Shown piece after piece: positions 52,401 to 63,625 of a DNA stretch of 64,000 bases. The translations under genes and the position numbers were made by a program. A model generated the notes under the pieces. That model was not told the origin of the DNA. It did not search any database and saw nothing but the letters and a program-made list of their open reading frames with translations. Within the stretch, counting starts at the first letter, position 1, and every line of letters begins with the position of its first letter. Source of the DNA: Burhinus oedicnemus (lineage: Eukaryota > Chordata > Aves > Charadriiformes > Burhinidae); assembly GCA_008921705.1 (NCBI GenBank), contig VFFE01007085.1:684218-748217 (forward strand), in the 5' to 3' direction.

Positions 52401-54498
52401 GATTTCCCTATCTGACCACATGATTTTTTTATTTTTTTTTTTTACTTTATTTGGCTTTCACTACCATGTGGCCACTTTTGGGAACTTAAATTTAGTTGTC
52501 AGGTTGATTTCCATTTGGAGGAGGAAGGCAATAACCCAGAGTCAGCATGTATCTTTAAACACTCACTTGTTTGCTTACATGATGCATGTGCCTCCTGCTT
52601 CCCTGAGCAAAAGTCGGAATGAAGCAGTTTTTTAGGCGGCTCTTCCTCAAACGGGATCTCTGCCCCCTTGCGAGAGCCATCCATCCTGCCACACGTTCTC
52701 CCACACAGCCTTATTGGATGATGATGACCATTTTGGGGCTTCTTTGATTTCCTCATCAGCCAGTTCAAGTTCTTAATTTGAAACACCCTCGCAGTCCAAA
52801 CAACGAAAGCTCATTTTCTGAAGACTGAATGGATAGATTTAAGTTAGTTTCTGATTAGAAAGGTGGCAACAGATAAATGGCAATGGGTGGGGGCAATGGG
52901 ATGCTTTCCCTTTGGTCTTTGCAAGCTATTTATTCATCTCGAGCTGTATCATGTAATGAAATCCTAAGTAACATTTTAAATAAGTGATCATATAGTGACT
53001 CCGGTTGAATTCAGCAGGACTTAGTCGTTAGGTAAACCTTAGCTCTGAGAGATTCAATGGCAATTTAGCAAGTCTCAGCACATGCCAAGATACATCAACC
53101 TTTGTTTTTGTGTAGACTTGAAGGAAAAGCCTTTTTTCTGGTTTATCAAAGGCTTACATGGATTGAAACTTGCACAGATAAGGACTATGTTTACTTGGAC
53201 ATCCGGGTTTCATATATAATTTATTTTGGTTTTACGGTCCCTAAGGAATTAAAAATACACAGGAATACCGCCTTCTTGTATCCATACAGTCAAAATTAAT
53301 GAGCTATGTCCTTTACAGACTTTTCTAAGTTAGTTCCCAAAGTGTTCCAAACAACTTCAATTTTTAGGAAAACTAGTGTAATACATCTCCATACTGAAAT
53401 TTTCATCTAACTTATAAACTTGGGGACAACAACATACAACAAAAAAATTTGCTATAAACTATTAAATGAACTAGACACTATTAGTAGCACTTAGTGCGAG
53501 TGTAATTTTGCAGCCTGACATTGTATCGGGTTGTTCCGCTGAGGTGGCACCTTTCAAAATGAGGTGTCAGTGTTTTGTCATGTAAAATTTACAGTCTTGG
53601 TGTTTTAATCACTGCGGTTTGTGCATTGCTGCTTTCCAAATATTATAGCAAACAGGAAAAATCTATATAATAAGCAACATACTAAGGAAATTTTGATTTT
53701 TTTAAAATTTTTTTTTTTAATGACCACATTAACAAACGATCTTAATGTTGTGAGTTGATCAATATAATGTCCCTTTATGGCACTGGCACATACTATTAGT
53801 TCTTTGCAGTGAAAAAACATGAAAAGAGTCAGCTGCGTTCTGTAAAATAGAATGGGTCACTTTGTAATCAAATTCTGCTTTACTGCATAATTCACTTTGA
53901 CTGTTTAAAGCAGCTTTGTGGCCAGTAACCTGGAGAAGATTCCTTCCATTTGCCTACCTACCCACTTTTTTTACTTCTGGAAGTAAAAGGTTCTTTCTCT
54001 ACTTTGTTTATGTTTTTAGAAGACACTTTCCCTAAAGACAGCATAGTCTCAAGAAACTTGTTTTTAATATCTGAAAATGGACAGCTTTCGATAACTCTCA
54101 GCAGACTAAAAAAAACCAGTTGAGTTTGTACCTACTTTCTGCAAGCCCTTTTCCTTTCCACTGATGCCAACAGTGATGGTCACAACTTGAACTGGGGGGA
54201 TTTTGTGTCGGGTTTTCTAAGCAGTTCTGTCTGCTGTGGTTTGCTGGTCTGAAGAGTCACAGCTAAAAAGTTCTAAAAAAAGGAGGTGGTATTGGACTGG
54301 GGAATACTCCCTTTATTGCCTCTGCAATACCTTACAATGTATACAAATATAAAAGCAGTTACTGCGTAGCTTTCCCCCCCACCCCATGAAAACCCATTCT
54401 GAATAATCTCTCTATGGTATTTTTTGTATTGTTTAAATCGTAAATATGGTTTGGGTTTTTTTCAGCTTTTATTGACTTTCTTTCATTTTTCTTTTCAG

Positions 54499-54503
54499 AG
54501 TGA
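54499..54503 (+). CDS. IRS2: IRS2 exon 2 coding end (last two bases of Glu1180 and TGA stop)
   Basis: After splicing, G from exon 1 joins AG to make the final Glu codon, followed immediately by TGA at 54501-54503. The acceptor has a long pyrimidine tract (TTTCATTTTTCTTTTCAG). The resulting VKE C-terminus agrees with mammalian IRS2 (IVKE), supporting the call. Another AG at 54464-54465 is a potential alternative acceptor 33 bases upstream and in frame. Confidence 0.9.
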
Positions 54504-54792
54504 AGGAGTTGGTTTTTCTCACCATGACCTCAAACAACAGAGTACAATATTCAAAGAAGCTGCTCGGCATATACTTCTTTTTTCGGTTGGTTGGTTTTTT
54601 TTTTGTTTTTTTTGGTTTTTTTTTTGTAACTGAAGCTGCTTAGGGTTTACTTTTTGTTGTTGTTGTTATTGTTGGTCCGGACAGTTACTTAACTTTCAAC
54701 CTGTTGTGGACTAAACCGTGCAACAAATCTGGGAGGAAGGGAAAGCAACCTGCCTAACTCATTACCGGTCCATGGCATCTACGGTATCATTT

Positions 54793-54799
54793 TGCTGCT
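54793..54799 (+). promoter_or_regulatory. TGCTGCT seed match (miR-15/16 family), UTR copy 1
   Basis: This is the complement of the AGCAGCA seed shared by miR-15/16/195/497. It is one of at least four TGCTGCT loci in this 3' UTR, the others being 55122-55145, 56285-56291 and 56841-56847. Confidence 0.4.
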
Positions 54800-54999
54800 G
54801 TTTTCGACAGGAGTTGGAGATGCTCTTTAGATCCTAGGAACTTTTCTGCCGGCCTCTTTAACTAACGGCCAATGCCTTTATTTCCTTTTTCTGCAAAGAC
54901 AAACTGTATTTATTCTTCGGCATATTAGGGGATTCTGTAACACCTGCTGAAGCAGTAAGATCTGGTATTTACTGGCATAATTTCAAGCCTACCACAGTA

Positions 55000-55007
55000 C
55001 TACCTCA
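55000..55007 (+). promoter_or_regulatory. let-7 8-mer target site (CTACCTCA)
   Basis: CTACCTCA is the full 8-mer match to the let-7/miR-98 seed. It lies about 500 bases into the 3' UTR. Mammalian work on the Lin28/let-7 axis lists IRS2 with INSR and IGF1R among let-7 targets, so a site here fits known biology. Confidence 0.6.
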
Positions 55008-55121
55008 GTTCAAAGTAAAGCCGGATTTGCGGTGTTGGTGTACGACAGGACCTCCTTTATCTCTATGCTGAGTCTCTCTCCAGAACGGTCGTCAGCCTTA
55101 CTGAACTTGCAACGCGTACAG

Positions 55122-55145
55122 CTGCTGCTGCTGCTGCTGCTGCTG
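55122..55145 (+). repeat. IRS2: (CTG)8 trinucleotide repeat in the IRS2 3' UTR
   Basis: Eight uninterrupted CTG units follow TACAG. In RNA it is a CUG repeat that also creates overlapping TGCTGCT seed matches for the miR-15/16 family. At eight units it is short and not expected to be unstable in the disease-repeat sense. Confidence 0.95.
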
Positions 55146-56022
55146 GGTTGTGAATCACTAGCCGCAGGGTTTACTTCTCAGACAAAGCCGAACCAGGGCA
55201 CTGAAATGTCGAAAATGGGATGAAACTCTGTGAATCGGACTTGGACGGAGGATTCAGAGTAGTTAAAAATGTAACACGTGTAACTGAAGCAATGTAAGTT
55301 AAAAACAACAAACTGTATTGGGGGTATCTCTCTGTACCTTTGACACACTTGTTTAATCCTCTCTATGTAGGTGTTTATGTAGGTACTTCAGATTGCAAAA
55401 GCCTTTTCTCCTATTTAGAAGCTCACTTTTTGTCAGCTAACCCTGTTCTTAGCTGCGTTTCTTGTAACCAAAAATCCACATAGGCATGCTAGGAATGCAG
55501 GGATGATAATGGGTATGGGGCAGATTCAAGCGCTAATATTAACACAGTATTATCTCGCCATCTGGAAAGTCCTGATATTTGCCTTCTACCAGGAAAGCAC
55601 CGTTGCAGCTGCAGGCGTTATTACAGGGAAGAACAACCATTGCAGTCACTTATCCTGAGTTCTTTTCAAGGCTACCTGTGCATCACGTTTCCAGTAGCCT
55701 GAAAATCCGAGTGATGTGGCGGCTACTGTCACAAATGTCACATACAACTGTTGCACCAGACTAGCAGAATGTCATGCCACCTTGTTTCTCCTTCGATAAA
55801 TTTGTTGACGAGTTCATATACATTTTAAGGGTACCTCCCCAGTGCCTGCTCTGATAGACATGTAAGTATTACTAAGTTATTTGAGTTACGTGAGATTTTT
55901 TTTTTTCTTTTTTTTAATCATTGTGCTAGGTGGAACCTGTATTTAATGCATTATCTTTTGGGATTTTTTCTTCTGAGGAAGACGAGAGTCAATGTCTTAC
56001 AAATATAATGAATGGCAATGCG

Positions 56023-56029
56023 GTCTTCC
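56023..56029 (+). promoter_or_regulatory. miR-7 seed match (GTCTTCC), site 1
   Basis: This is a 7-mer match to the miR-7 seed GGAAGAC, not followed by A. A second, 8-mer site lies at 56802-56809. IRS2 has been reported as a miR-7 target in mammals. Confidence 0.4.
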
Positions 56030-56156
56030 TGCTTACATGCTGAATTTTTAGAACTGAGGATTGTATTACAAGACAAAGATGAATGTAAACTAATTCCTTC
56101 CCTACCCCATGACACACTTTATTTTTCAGTGTCATTTTTGGGGTCTTAAATCACAG

Positions 56157-56163
56157 CAATGCA
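56157..56163 (+). promoter_or_regulatory. miR-33 seed match (CAATGCA)
   Basis: This is a 7-mer match to the miR-33 seed UGCAUUG. miR-33, encoded within SREBF genes, has been reported to repress IRS2 in mammals, linking sterol control to insulin signalling. Confidence 0.45.
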
Positions 56164-56237
56164 TAGGCTAATACAATATTAGATCTAAAATCAATTTAAA
56201 TATCTAATCTATCTGTTTGAGGTTTGGGGTTTTTTTT

Positions 56238-56255
56238 AATAATAATAATAATAAT
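56238..56255. repeat. (AAT)6 microsatellite
   Basis: Six AAT units follow a T8 run within the 3' UTR. Confidence 0.95.
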
Positions 56256-56284
56256 ACTATAAACGGTTCTGAGACATTCTAAAA

Positions 56285-56291
56285 TGCTGCT
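56285..56291 (+). promoter_or_regulatory. ATGCTGCT: overlapping miR-103/107 and miR-15/16 seed matches
   Basis: ATGCTGC (56284-56290) matches the miR-103/107 seed, and TGCTGCT (56285-56291) matches the miR-15/16 seed. The same overlapping pair recurs at 56840-56847. Confidence 0.4.
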
Positions 56292-56801
56292 TGTTTAAGT
56301 CTGGAACTAAAAAAAAAAAACAAATACCTTTAACATTTTCTGTCTGAACCTCCCCCCCCAGCACTGAGTGTGGTACCTGCTGAATTCAATGTTTTGAACT
56401 TCTTTTTTGAAGTAGCCCTCTGTACCAATTAAGAAATCATGCCACTAAAACAAATGGCTCAAATGCATACAGCAACTTCAAAACAAAAACTTGACAATAT
56501 AGCCAATTCTTCTCTATCCTGTATATTTCACAAAGGCATATGCAATACTTAGATTCTTAATTTAGTTTACAGAATGGAACCAAAATGTATAAATGTTATG
56601 TTTGCTAAAACTTCACAATGTATATTGGGTCTTTGTACATTTTGCCTGACTTACCTTAAATTTAAAATATTTTTTGCTATATAACCTTAACAGTTATTAA
56701 GCAGTGTTTTCTTTTTGGGTATGTATTGTTTCTGGATATCAAGATGTTAAATATATTTCTTGCTATTGTGATATGACAAGAGACTTAACTTATCTTGCTG
56801 T

Positions 56802-56809
56802 GTCTTCCA
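56802..56809 (+). promoter_or_regulatory. miR-7 8-mer target site (GTCTTCCA), site 2
   Basis: This is a full 8-mer match to miR-7, 122 bases before the main poly(A) signal. A position near the UTR end usually favours microRNA site function. Confidence 0.45.
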
Positions 56810-56930
56810 ATGTACACGCTGTATATAAGGATAAATGTGATGCTGCTGGAGACCAGAATAAATGGAACTAGAGTAGTGTATTGTATTTAGTCTGTATTGA
56901 TCATGGATGCTCTCCTTAATAGCCATATGC

Positions 56931-56936
56931 AATAAA
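56931..56936 (+). terminator. IRS2: IRS2 polyadenylation signal (AATAAA)
   Basis: AATAAA is followed within 30-45 bases by GT/T-rich sequence (agtatttgtgtgcctgttttct), the usual arrangement for cleavage at about 56950-56960. The alternative signal at 56857-56862 has a weaker downstream element. Confidence 0.75.
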
Positions 56937-59424
56937 ATACATTATTTATGAAAGGAGTAAAGTATTTGTGTGCCTGTTTTCTCTAGGGGCGGGGTAGTTT
57001 TTCTGGTTGTTTACATAAAATCAGTTTATTCTGTCTTTTAAACGGAAACACACTTTCTCTGAATAAATCTTACTGCTCTGCACGTACTTACCTGCTTTCC
57101 TTTTAACGCATATAACACTCCTGAAAAATAATGAAATAATTTAGAATCTTGTTTAAGAATATAAAGAGCAGTATTATAAAGGCAAAGTCTGTATCTTTGA
57201 GGAAATAACTCGGAACAGAATTTGGTCTTAATTTTTAATTCCAGTTTTAAAAGTGAGTGGAAGACTATGTTGCCACCAAACAGGCTGCCAGAAGGACTCC
57301 CAGACTTGCCCTATACGTGCTGTATAGACAGTTACACTGGTATGCGGTGAATGGTGTAGGTATCTTCATCTGCTGGCTTGCATGCAGGGGCTCCGGGGCG
57401 CAGTCATAGACACCATGGGGTCACCGTAGCCTGATCCACTCCTGGTCAGTAGGAATGTCCCTCATACTTGTAAATGACCCTTTTTCAATGTTCCTTGCAT
57501 CCAGGTAAATGATCTGGGTGAGGTTCGCTCAGTCCTGACAGGGACTGGGGTGATGAGGGGCAGGGGATGACAACAGTAGGTTAATAAAAAGCTTGATGTC
57601 CCTTTCACAGCGGAGTCTTGCTGAGATCTCCTTTGCTTAAGCTGAGTGTCTGAGCGAAGCATCTTTGTTGATCACATGCAAGGCCTGTTGGCGCAGGAGG
57701 AGACATGATCTCTGTGTACCACATTTAAAGTAATTTGGAGTGAAATCCTGCCTTGGGACATGTATGTTACATTCTCCTGGCCATGTCTACCACTAAGTGG
57801 GCTGGTAATTTCATCGTTACCTTATGTTTTGGGGATGGTTGAAGGACCCTACTCATAAAACTTTGTCTTAAAACAATAAAACCTGCGTTATTGTTGCAAG
57901 CTCAGGTTCTTTCTCTGAAAGTGGCTTGAATGGAAAAGAGCAATCCTGCCTGCTGCTGCGGTAGGATCATCCTGTGGCTGCTGGAGTGTCCGTATAAGCC
58001 ACAGAGCGCAGACGTAAATTACAGATAACGTATATGCTGCCCAAGACAGAACGTTCAGTTCCTTTTCTCATCTGTCCTTACAGTCTTAGCTGCAGACTTA
58101 GCTAGGGGACACTGAATGAGACATATGGATCTTACAGTGCCTACATCCTTGGAGAGAAAGAGCAATTACTTTAGCCTTTGAAATCGCTCTGGAGAAATAC
58201 AACTATACAAAAGTATCTTCTCCTTTTCTGCTGGCAACAGGGTCTGTGAGTGGTAGCTTACAATGCCATGGAAGAAGAATGTGTTTGATAAGACATCTGG
58301 AAATCCAGTGCCAGATTCTCTGGTGAGTTCAATTTCTGATAGAGCATAAAGGAAACTTTTGGATACTTGGCCTGCTCACAGCACAGTCTGGTGTGATGTC
58401 GGCTGCTTCCAAACAAAGCAATGTTTGCGCTGACCCAAGAGCGTTGCTCCTAAGTCCTCATCTAGTGACTGTCATTCTCCAGGACCTCAAAGCAGTCCAT
58501 GGCTGCCTCCTTGGGAACCTTGGTTTACTTTTTGTGGTACGGGGTTCAGAGAAGGGCTGATGTGTGTGCAGGTGTCACCTCAGCTTGGAATGAGGTTACC
58601 TTGAGCGTATACCTGTGCCTAGAGCTTAGAGACATTCCCAGATTCTCCAGTTGAGTGGCCCTAGAGACCACTATATAGGCATCATCTTTCAATAGTTTTT
58701 AAATAATGAACGCAGGACAAGCAGGTTGTCTTCTTCAACACCTATTCCTACCATTCAACTTGCTTTCTGTTCTCAGAGAGGATGGGAAGAAGAAAGGGTT
58801 CAGGTCTTTGCTATGCTAATTCTGAACTCATTTGTGAGTATTCTGAGTGAGGAAATGCAACTTGGATTCTGCTTTTGGGAGAGCCATTGATGAATAGTGC
58901 AAAGGGAACAGATTTGGTCAGAGATGCAAGCCTTCGCACTCTGTGGGAGGCAAATCACCTACCAAATCTTTCATTCTATTACTACTGCTTCAGTCATTCT
59001 CAGATAGCTTTTCCACCTCGAGGAACTTCAGCCAGCTCTTGCAGAGACATCAAGATACACTGCAAAACTCACCTGACTTGCACCTGGCTTTTCCTGGGGG
59101 ACAAGAGTCTCTGAAGCGATCTGCAAACAGAGGTTATATTTGATGAATGGGTTGTTTGCTTTTTAGGAGCCCTAAATACTTAACTTACAGTTGATGACAG
59201 GTATTTCTAATTTAAGGATACAATTTGTGACATCTAGTGGGAATCTGACTTCTGAAAACAGGACTTCACTTTGAAGTATCTCAATGGCCTACCAAAATAA
59301 CAGGGACAGAAAATGTCACCATACGCTTTTGAAAATACAGATCCCTGGTGGTTTTTTATTTTCATTCATTATTTTGATGTGTCCAATCTATATATCAGAC
59401 TAAACATGTTTTACAATGTTTAAA

Positions 59425-59600
59425 CTAGGGATGGGGAAACTATGGCCTGTGGGATGGATATGACACATAACATCGCTTCATATGAGCCATGGCCTCATAA
59501 ATTTTTTCATACTATTAGGCAACATAGCGTCATGTGTTGAACATGTGGCTGCTGAAAGTTTTTGAAAAGTCTGCTTGATCCTCAGTATTTCTTTACAGGG
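59425..59600 (+). mobile_element. Degraded hAT-Charlie-like DNA transposon fragment
   Basis: TAGGGATGGGGAAACTATGG, then CCTGTGGGATGGATATGAC, resemble the 5' terminus shared by many Charlie elements ('CAGGGGTCGGCAAACTATGG', 'CCCGCGGGCC'). The remainder is too diverged to place and the right end is a guess. Confidence 0.4.
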
Positions 59601-62600
59601 CCTCTTTGCATCTTCTCTTTTCCCCTCTGCTTAAAGCAAGTAATACACACAATCATAAAAATGCATCAGTAAAGTGCTAAACTGCATGTAGAAGGTATGT
59701 GTAGAAGGTGAGGAGCACTACTGCCAAAATATTAGCTCTTGCACAAGGAAGCGGATATAAACATCAGGCTATGTTTACATATTGTAAATGGAAGAGGCAG
59801 AGAATGGAATTAGACACGCCTTGAAACAGCCATTAATAATGAATAGGAGGGGGTCTAGATAAAGGAACAGGATTTCCTTACTTGGAAACGTGCTTGCTGC
59901 AGATGGACCAGTCAAACTGAACTCCTTCATTTGACAAGAATTAAACATTAATATAGCATTCTGTCTCAACCTTTGAAATTTCTGCTACTGCTCCTAAAAA
60001 TACTTTTACTTCTCATTAAGTAAGGATCCTGTGTGAAAATGTGGGTGTATCCAACAATGCAGTTATTACTTCCCCATTCATTCATTAGCCTGAGTAAGCT
60101 GTATTGCAGAAGTGAAAATCCAGGGCTACCGTTCTACCTCAGACAAACCCCGATGGGGAAATTTTGCCCAGACAAGAGGGTCCAGACTTAGATCTTATAA
60201 TATGACTTAGATTTTCCCAAAGAAAGTGAATTGAAGTCTACCCTTAATTCAAAATATCAGATCGGATGATGAAACTTGTGTATAAAGGGATGAATTTACT
60301 ACATTGCCAACTCGTATATTTTTGTGTGAAACATGACCCTAAAACTGTGGAGTTCGTTCATGTCCTAATGCTCCTAATTCCATTTAAAAATTTCCTTTCA
60401 TGCAGGCATAATGGCTTTTGGGACAAATTTCCACACTAAATGACTGCGGAAAGGTCTCCCAGGTATTTCCTGTGAGGTCTCCAAGGTACACTCTAAATTT
60501 GTGGTGCTACAACACATTATGACCCTATTTGACAGAGCAGTTACTCCTGGAAAAAAACGATGATAATTTCTGTAACATCGTCTCTTTACTGGCAATTGAT
60601 CTGAAGCAGATGTTGAAGAGAAAGGAACTGGTGAGACTGATTGCCCTCAACTGAAACTCAGATCATTTGCTCAAGAATGCTCTTATCCAGCTGCAGATGA
60701 AACTCCTCATTCAGCATGATGAATGCAAAAAAACAAAGCAGCACCATGACTGACTTCTCTGACAGTTGCAGGCAGTATCATTTCGTATCAGGAGACACAA
60801 ATGCTTTCCATATATCAGGAGAGGAACCGTCCCAAGTGTTACAGAAGACTGGCAATCCCCCGCGCCGAGGAGGCTCAAGGCATAGTGGGGCATCCGCACA
60901 GGGCTCCCACCACTCCTTGGGCATTAGAGGTGAAGCTGGTCAGCGTGACAAAGCAGTCTGTTCTCATCAAACCTTTCAGACAAGTATTGCCATCCTGCAA
61001 AAGGACCAGAAAGTGTGGGGTGGTATGTTAGGCCATTACTTCAGCTGTGTGATAAACCTACATGAAGCTGTCATGGTTCACGTGAACATGTATATACTTA
61101 AACAAGCTACGGATGTAGAGGAGGAGTAAGGGATTCAGCAACCACATCGTCGTATCTATCATTTTACTTAGTCTGACCCAGAGGTAACTGTGAGGTGTTT
61201 AGTCCCTCCCTACGGAGCAGTGATTACCTCAAATTATCTCGCACTTGCCATGGGATGAGGGTATAAACACAGAGACTGGGGAGTAAGTTCACACTGAGCT
61301 TGCCCTTAGTAGGATCACCCAGATCACATACAACGTACCCACCGATTGCCCTTTTACTGCTGCCAATTTGCAGTCTAAATATCACAAGCTGGTGCGCAAA
61401 GATAAACCTCAGGCCCCAGTCTCAGTTGCTGCAAATTAGGAATATGCCACCGTTGCATTCATGGTGATTTACTGCAACTGAAGCTCTGATTCAGAGTTGT
61501 CTGGGAGGTTGTTTATGTATTTTTGATATTTTGTTTTTTAAACCTTATGTCCTCTGAAGGCTTTTCTGTGTTGTGGTATAAAATTGCCTTTGAGCAATAC
61601 TTCAAGAAATGTAATCATAGTCAGTTATTTATCATGTCTATCAAGCTGTTTCATATAAAAATCTTGATTCTTAAGTGGGATATGCAAAGAACGGTTTGGG
61701 GTTTTTTTTGCTAGAATGCCAAACCTCACAAAGAGTGCCCATTTTCTCAAGGCTAAACTGCTTTTAAATGACATTTATTTTTGTTCCTGTTCAGTGTGTC
61801 AGTGCAAGCAGAGAGGAATTTCCATGGCTATTCCGTGCCTTTAGCCAATGAATCAGTATTAATTTCAGCTGCAGATAAATGAATGTTTCTCTAAGGGTTT
61901 CAGAAGAGTAAAGGTTAAAATTTAATCTTGTTTATCTAAAGAACAAATATTGAAGTGTTTCTACTTTGAGTAGAGTCTTTTCTTAGTAACAGGCTTGACA
62001 AAAGAGGAATAATATTTTCCTTCTCTGCCTTTGATGCAGAATGATTAGTGTCCCACTGCTGGATTCTATATTATTTTAATCAAATAATGGTTTTACTATT
62101 TCACAGGAAATACTTGGACAACATAAACATTTCATTACTTTATTGACTTTGTGTTTCTCGGAAGGTAACAGATCCGAGGATTTTTCTGTTCTAGAGGAAT
62201 AAAGAAAACAAGATTTCTAATTGAGCAGCTGTAGCCCAATGCCTTCAAAACCAGAAAAGCGGTACTGCAGAGAAATTCAAGACAGCATAATTTTCATTTT
62301 GGAAACCTGCTCTTTTGTTGTTTAACAAGCACACTTGTTATGTTGATGTACCTGGAGAACTCCATTGACAGATCATATCTGTGATCTTTGCTCTTCATTT
62401 ACAGACATGGAGATTAGGAGAAACATCCAGGTGTCATGGTCAGACATAGTCTCATTTATGTTTGGACTTCCTTCCTCCAGCCATTGAACTGCCTGTCCTG
62501 CTACAAATTACAAGCTCCAGCAATTCTGTCCTTTTACACTGTGATTGTCCTCAATTCAATGTGTAAAGTAGCAGTGTACCTTCTCGGTGTGTGAGGTGGA

Positions 62601-63279
62601 TCATCTGTGGGTGAAGTTCTCCCACGCTGTTCAGCTAAATGCTCCGGTTCTCCTCTTCTGCAGGAGCAGCGTTCCATTTTCATCAATGGATACTGTTATA
62701 AAGACCTAATTATACTCGATAGTACACAAGAAATCTCGTGTTTTGTGTGCATTCAAACATAGCTTGACAGATGTCAGTGTACCAACTGACATGTATTTGG
62801 AGGATGTTGTTTGTCTTGTTTTGCTAATGAGTGGGTGACTATTCTACTTGTCCTCTAGCACAGAAGATCCACAAGGCGAAAATCTATTGTCCCCTGAACG
62901 AAAACAGGAATTTCAAACGGACCTCCAACTTTTGCCAGCCACCAAAGACCTCATCTTCCTGCCTCAGAGCTTGACCCGCCAGCGCATCCATTTAAATCGT
63001 CACATTCATCCATGTGACTGAGGCGCAGGGCGAGGGCTCTGCAAAGCTCTTGTTGAGCCCCGGTCTCACTGCGTTAATCTGCAAGGTGTCTCTGGAGGAT
63101 GACTGACTCGAGGAAAAGAAAATTGAGACTGTTCATATTTCCTTTTGCATTTCAGGTTTTTCAGGAGCCTTTCAAGGGAAGAAATAAAAACTTCCAGCAA
63201 AGCACAGAGCGGCATGCATCATCATACAGGAAACCCTGTAGCCTTTATGGTGGTGGGTACAGAAGCAGTGCAGAAATGG

Positions 63280-63625
63280 ACACCGGCCTCCCCGGCCACT
63301 GGGAGGGGGAGAGCTAATGGGACGGACGCCTCATCTGCCAGGCTCTGCTCAAGCTGCTCCCGCTCCAACCAGCCGCCACCGGTGGGGAATGTCACAAACC
63401 ATCAGGCTCAGCCTCAGCCGATTCCTTCCGCCATTGTGCTCTCCCCACTGAGAGGGTCCCCGCTCCCAGACCCTCGAGGTGTTTCAGTGCCTTCCCTGAG
63501 GCGGCTGCTGGAGGAACCCGGCCCCTGGCAGCGCCCCTGGGCTGGGGCCTCACGCACGCATGGCTACCCCGCGCCGAGGCTGGCCACTGGCCCCTCCGCT
63601 CGCCCCTCCGCTGTGTGTGCGGGGG
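63280..63625. other. GC-rich patch with short GT repeat
   Basis: Locally GC- and CpG-enriched DNA (caccggcctccccggccact at 63280-63299, ccccgcgccgaggctggcc near 63568) ends in a GTGTGTGCGGGGGTGTGTGTGTG tract near 63610. The open frame through it has no recognised domain. It may be part of an unannotated transcript or simply a GC-rich segment. Confidence 0.35.

Larger units (their letters stand above)
29075..54498 (+). other. IRS2: IRS2 intron 1 (25,424 bp)
   Basis: The donor AAAG|GTGAGT is at 29074/29075. The acceptor is TTTTTCTTTTCAG|AGTGAAGG at 54498/54499, with a plausible branch site TTGAC (A at 54475) 23 bases upstream. Joining the exons gives G|AG TGA, meaning Glu then stop, which reproduces the known IRS2 C-terminal ...KE. 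A two-exon layout with a large intron just before the stop matches the mammalian gene. Inside I recognise no other gene. It holds CR1 fragments, a CpG-dense block, a TG microsatellite, a CRE and many T/A homopolymers. Unlisted stretches longer than 300 bases within it show no supportable feature. Confidence 0.93.
54504..56955 (+). other. IRS2: IRS2 3' UTR
   Basis: About 2.45 kb run from the stop codon to a predicted cleavage site 15-25 bases after AATAAA (56931-56936), with GT-rich sequence (tatttgtgtgcctgttttct) downstream. An earlier AATAAA at 56857-56862 could give a slightly shorter end. The UTR holds U-rich tracts (54577-54626), TTG repeats (about 54654-54674), (CTG)8 (55122-55145), (AAT)6 (56238-56255), a Pumilio-type TGTATATA (56820-56827) and several microRNA seed matches. 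The length is similar to my recollection of the human UTR. The exact 3' end is inferred. Confidence 0.8.

Noticed and set aside
60716..61129. 137-codon + strand frame 3' of IRS2
   Set aside because: No domain, no paralogous family recognised and no flanking gene signals. A chance frame cannot be distinguished from a coding one without conservation data.
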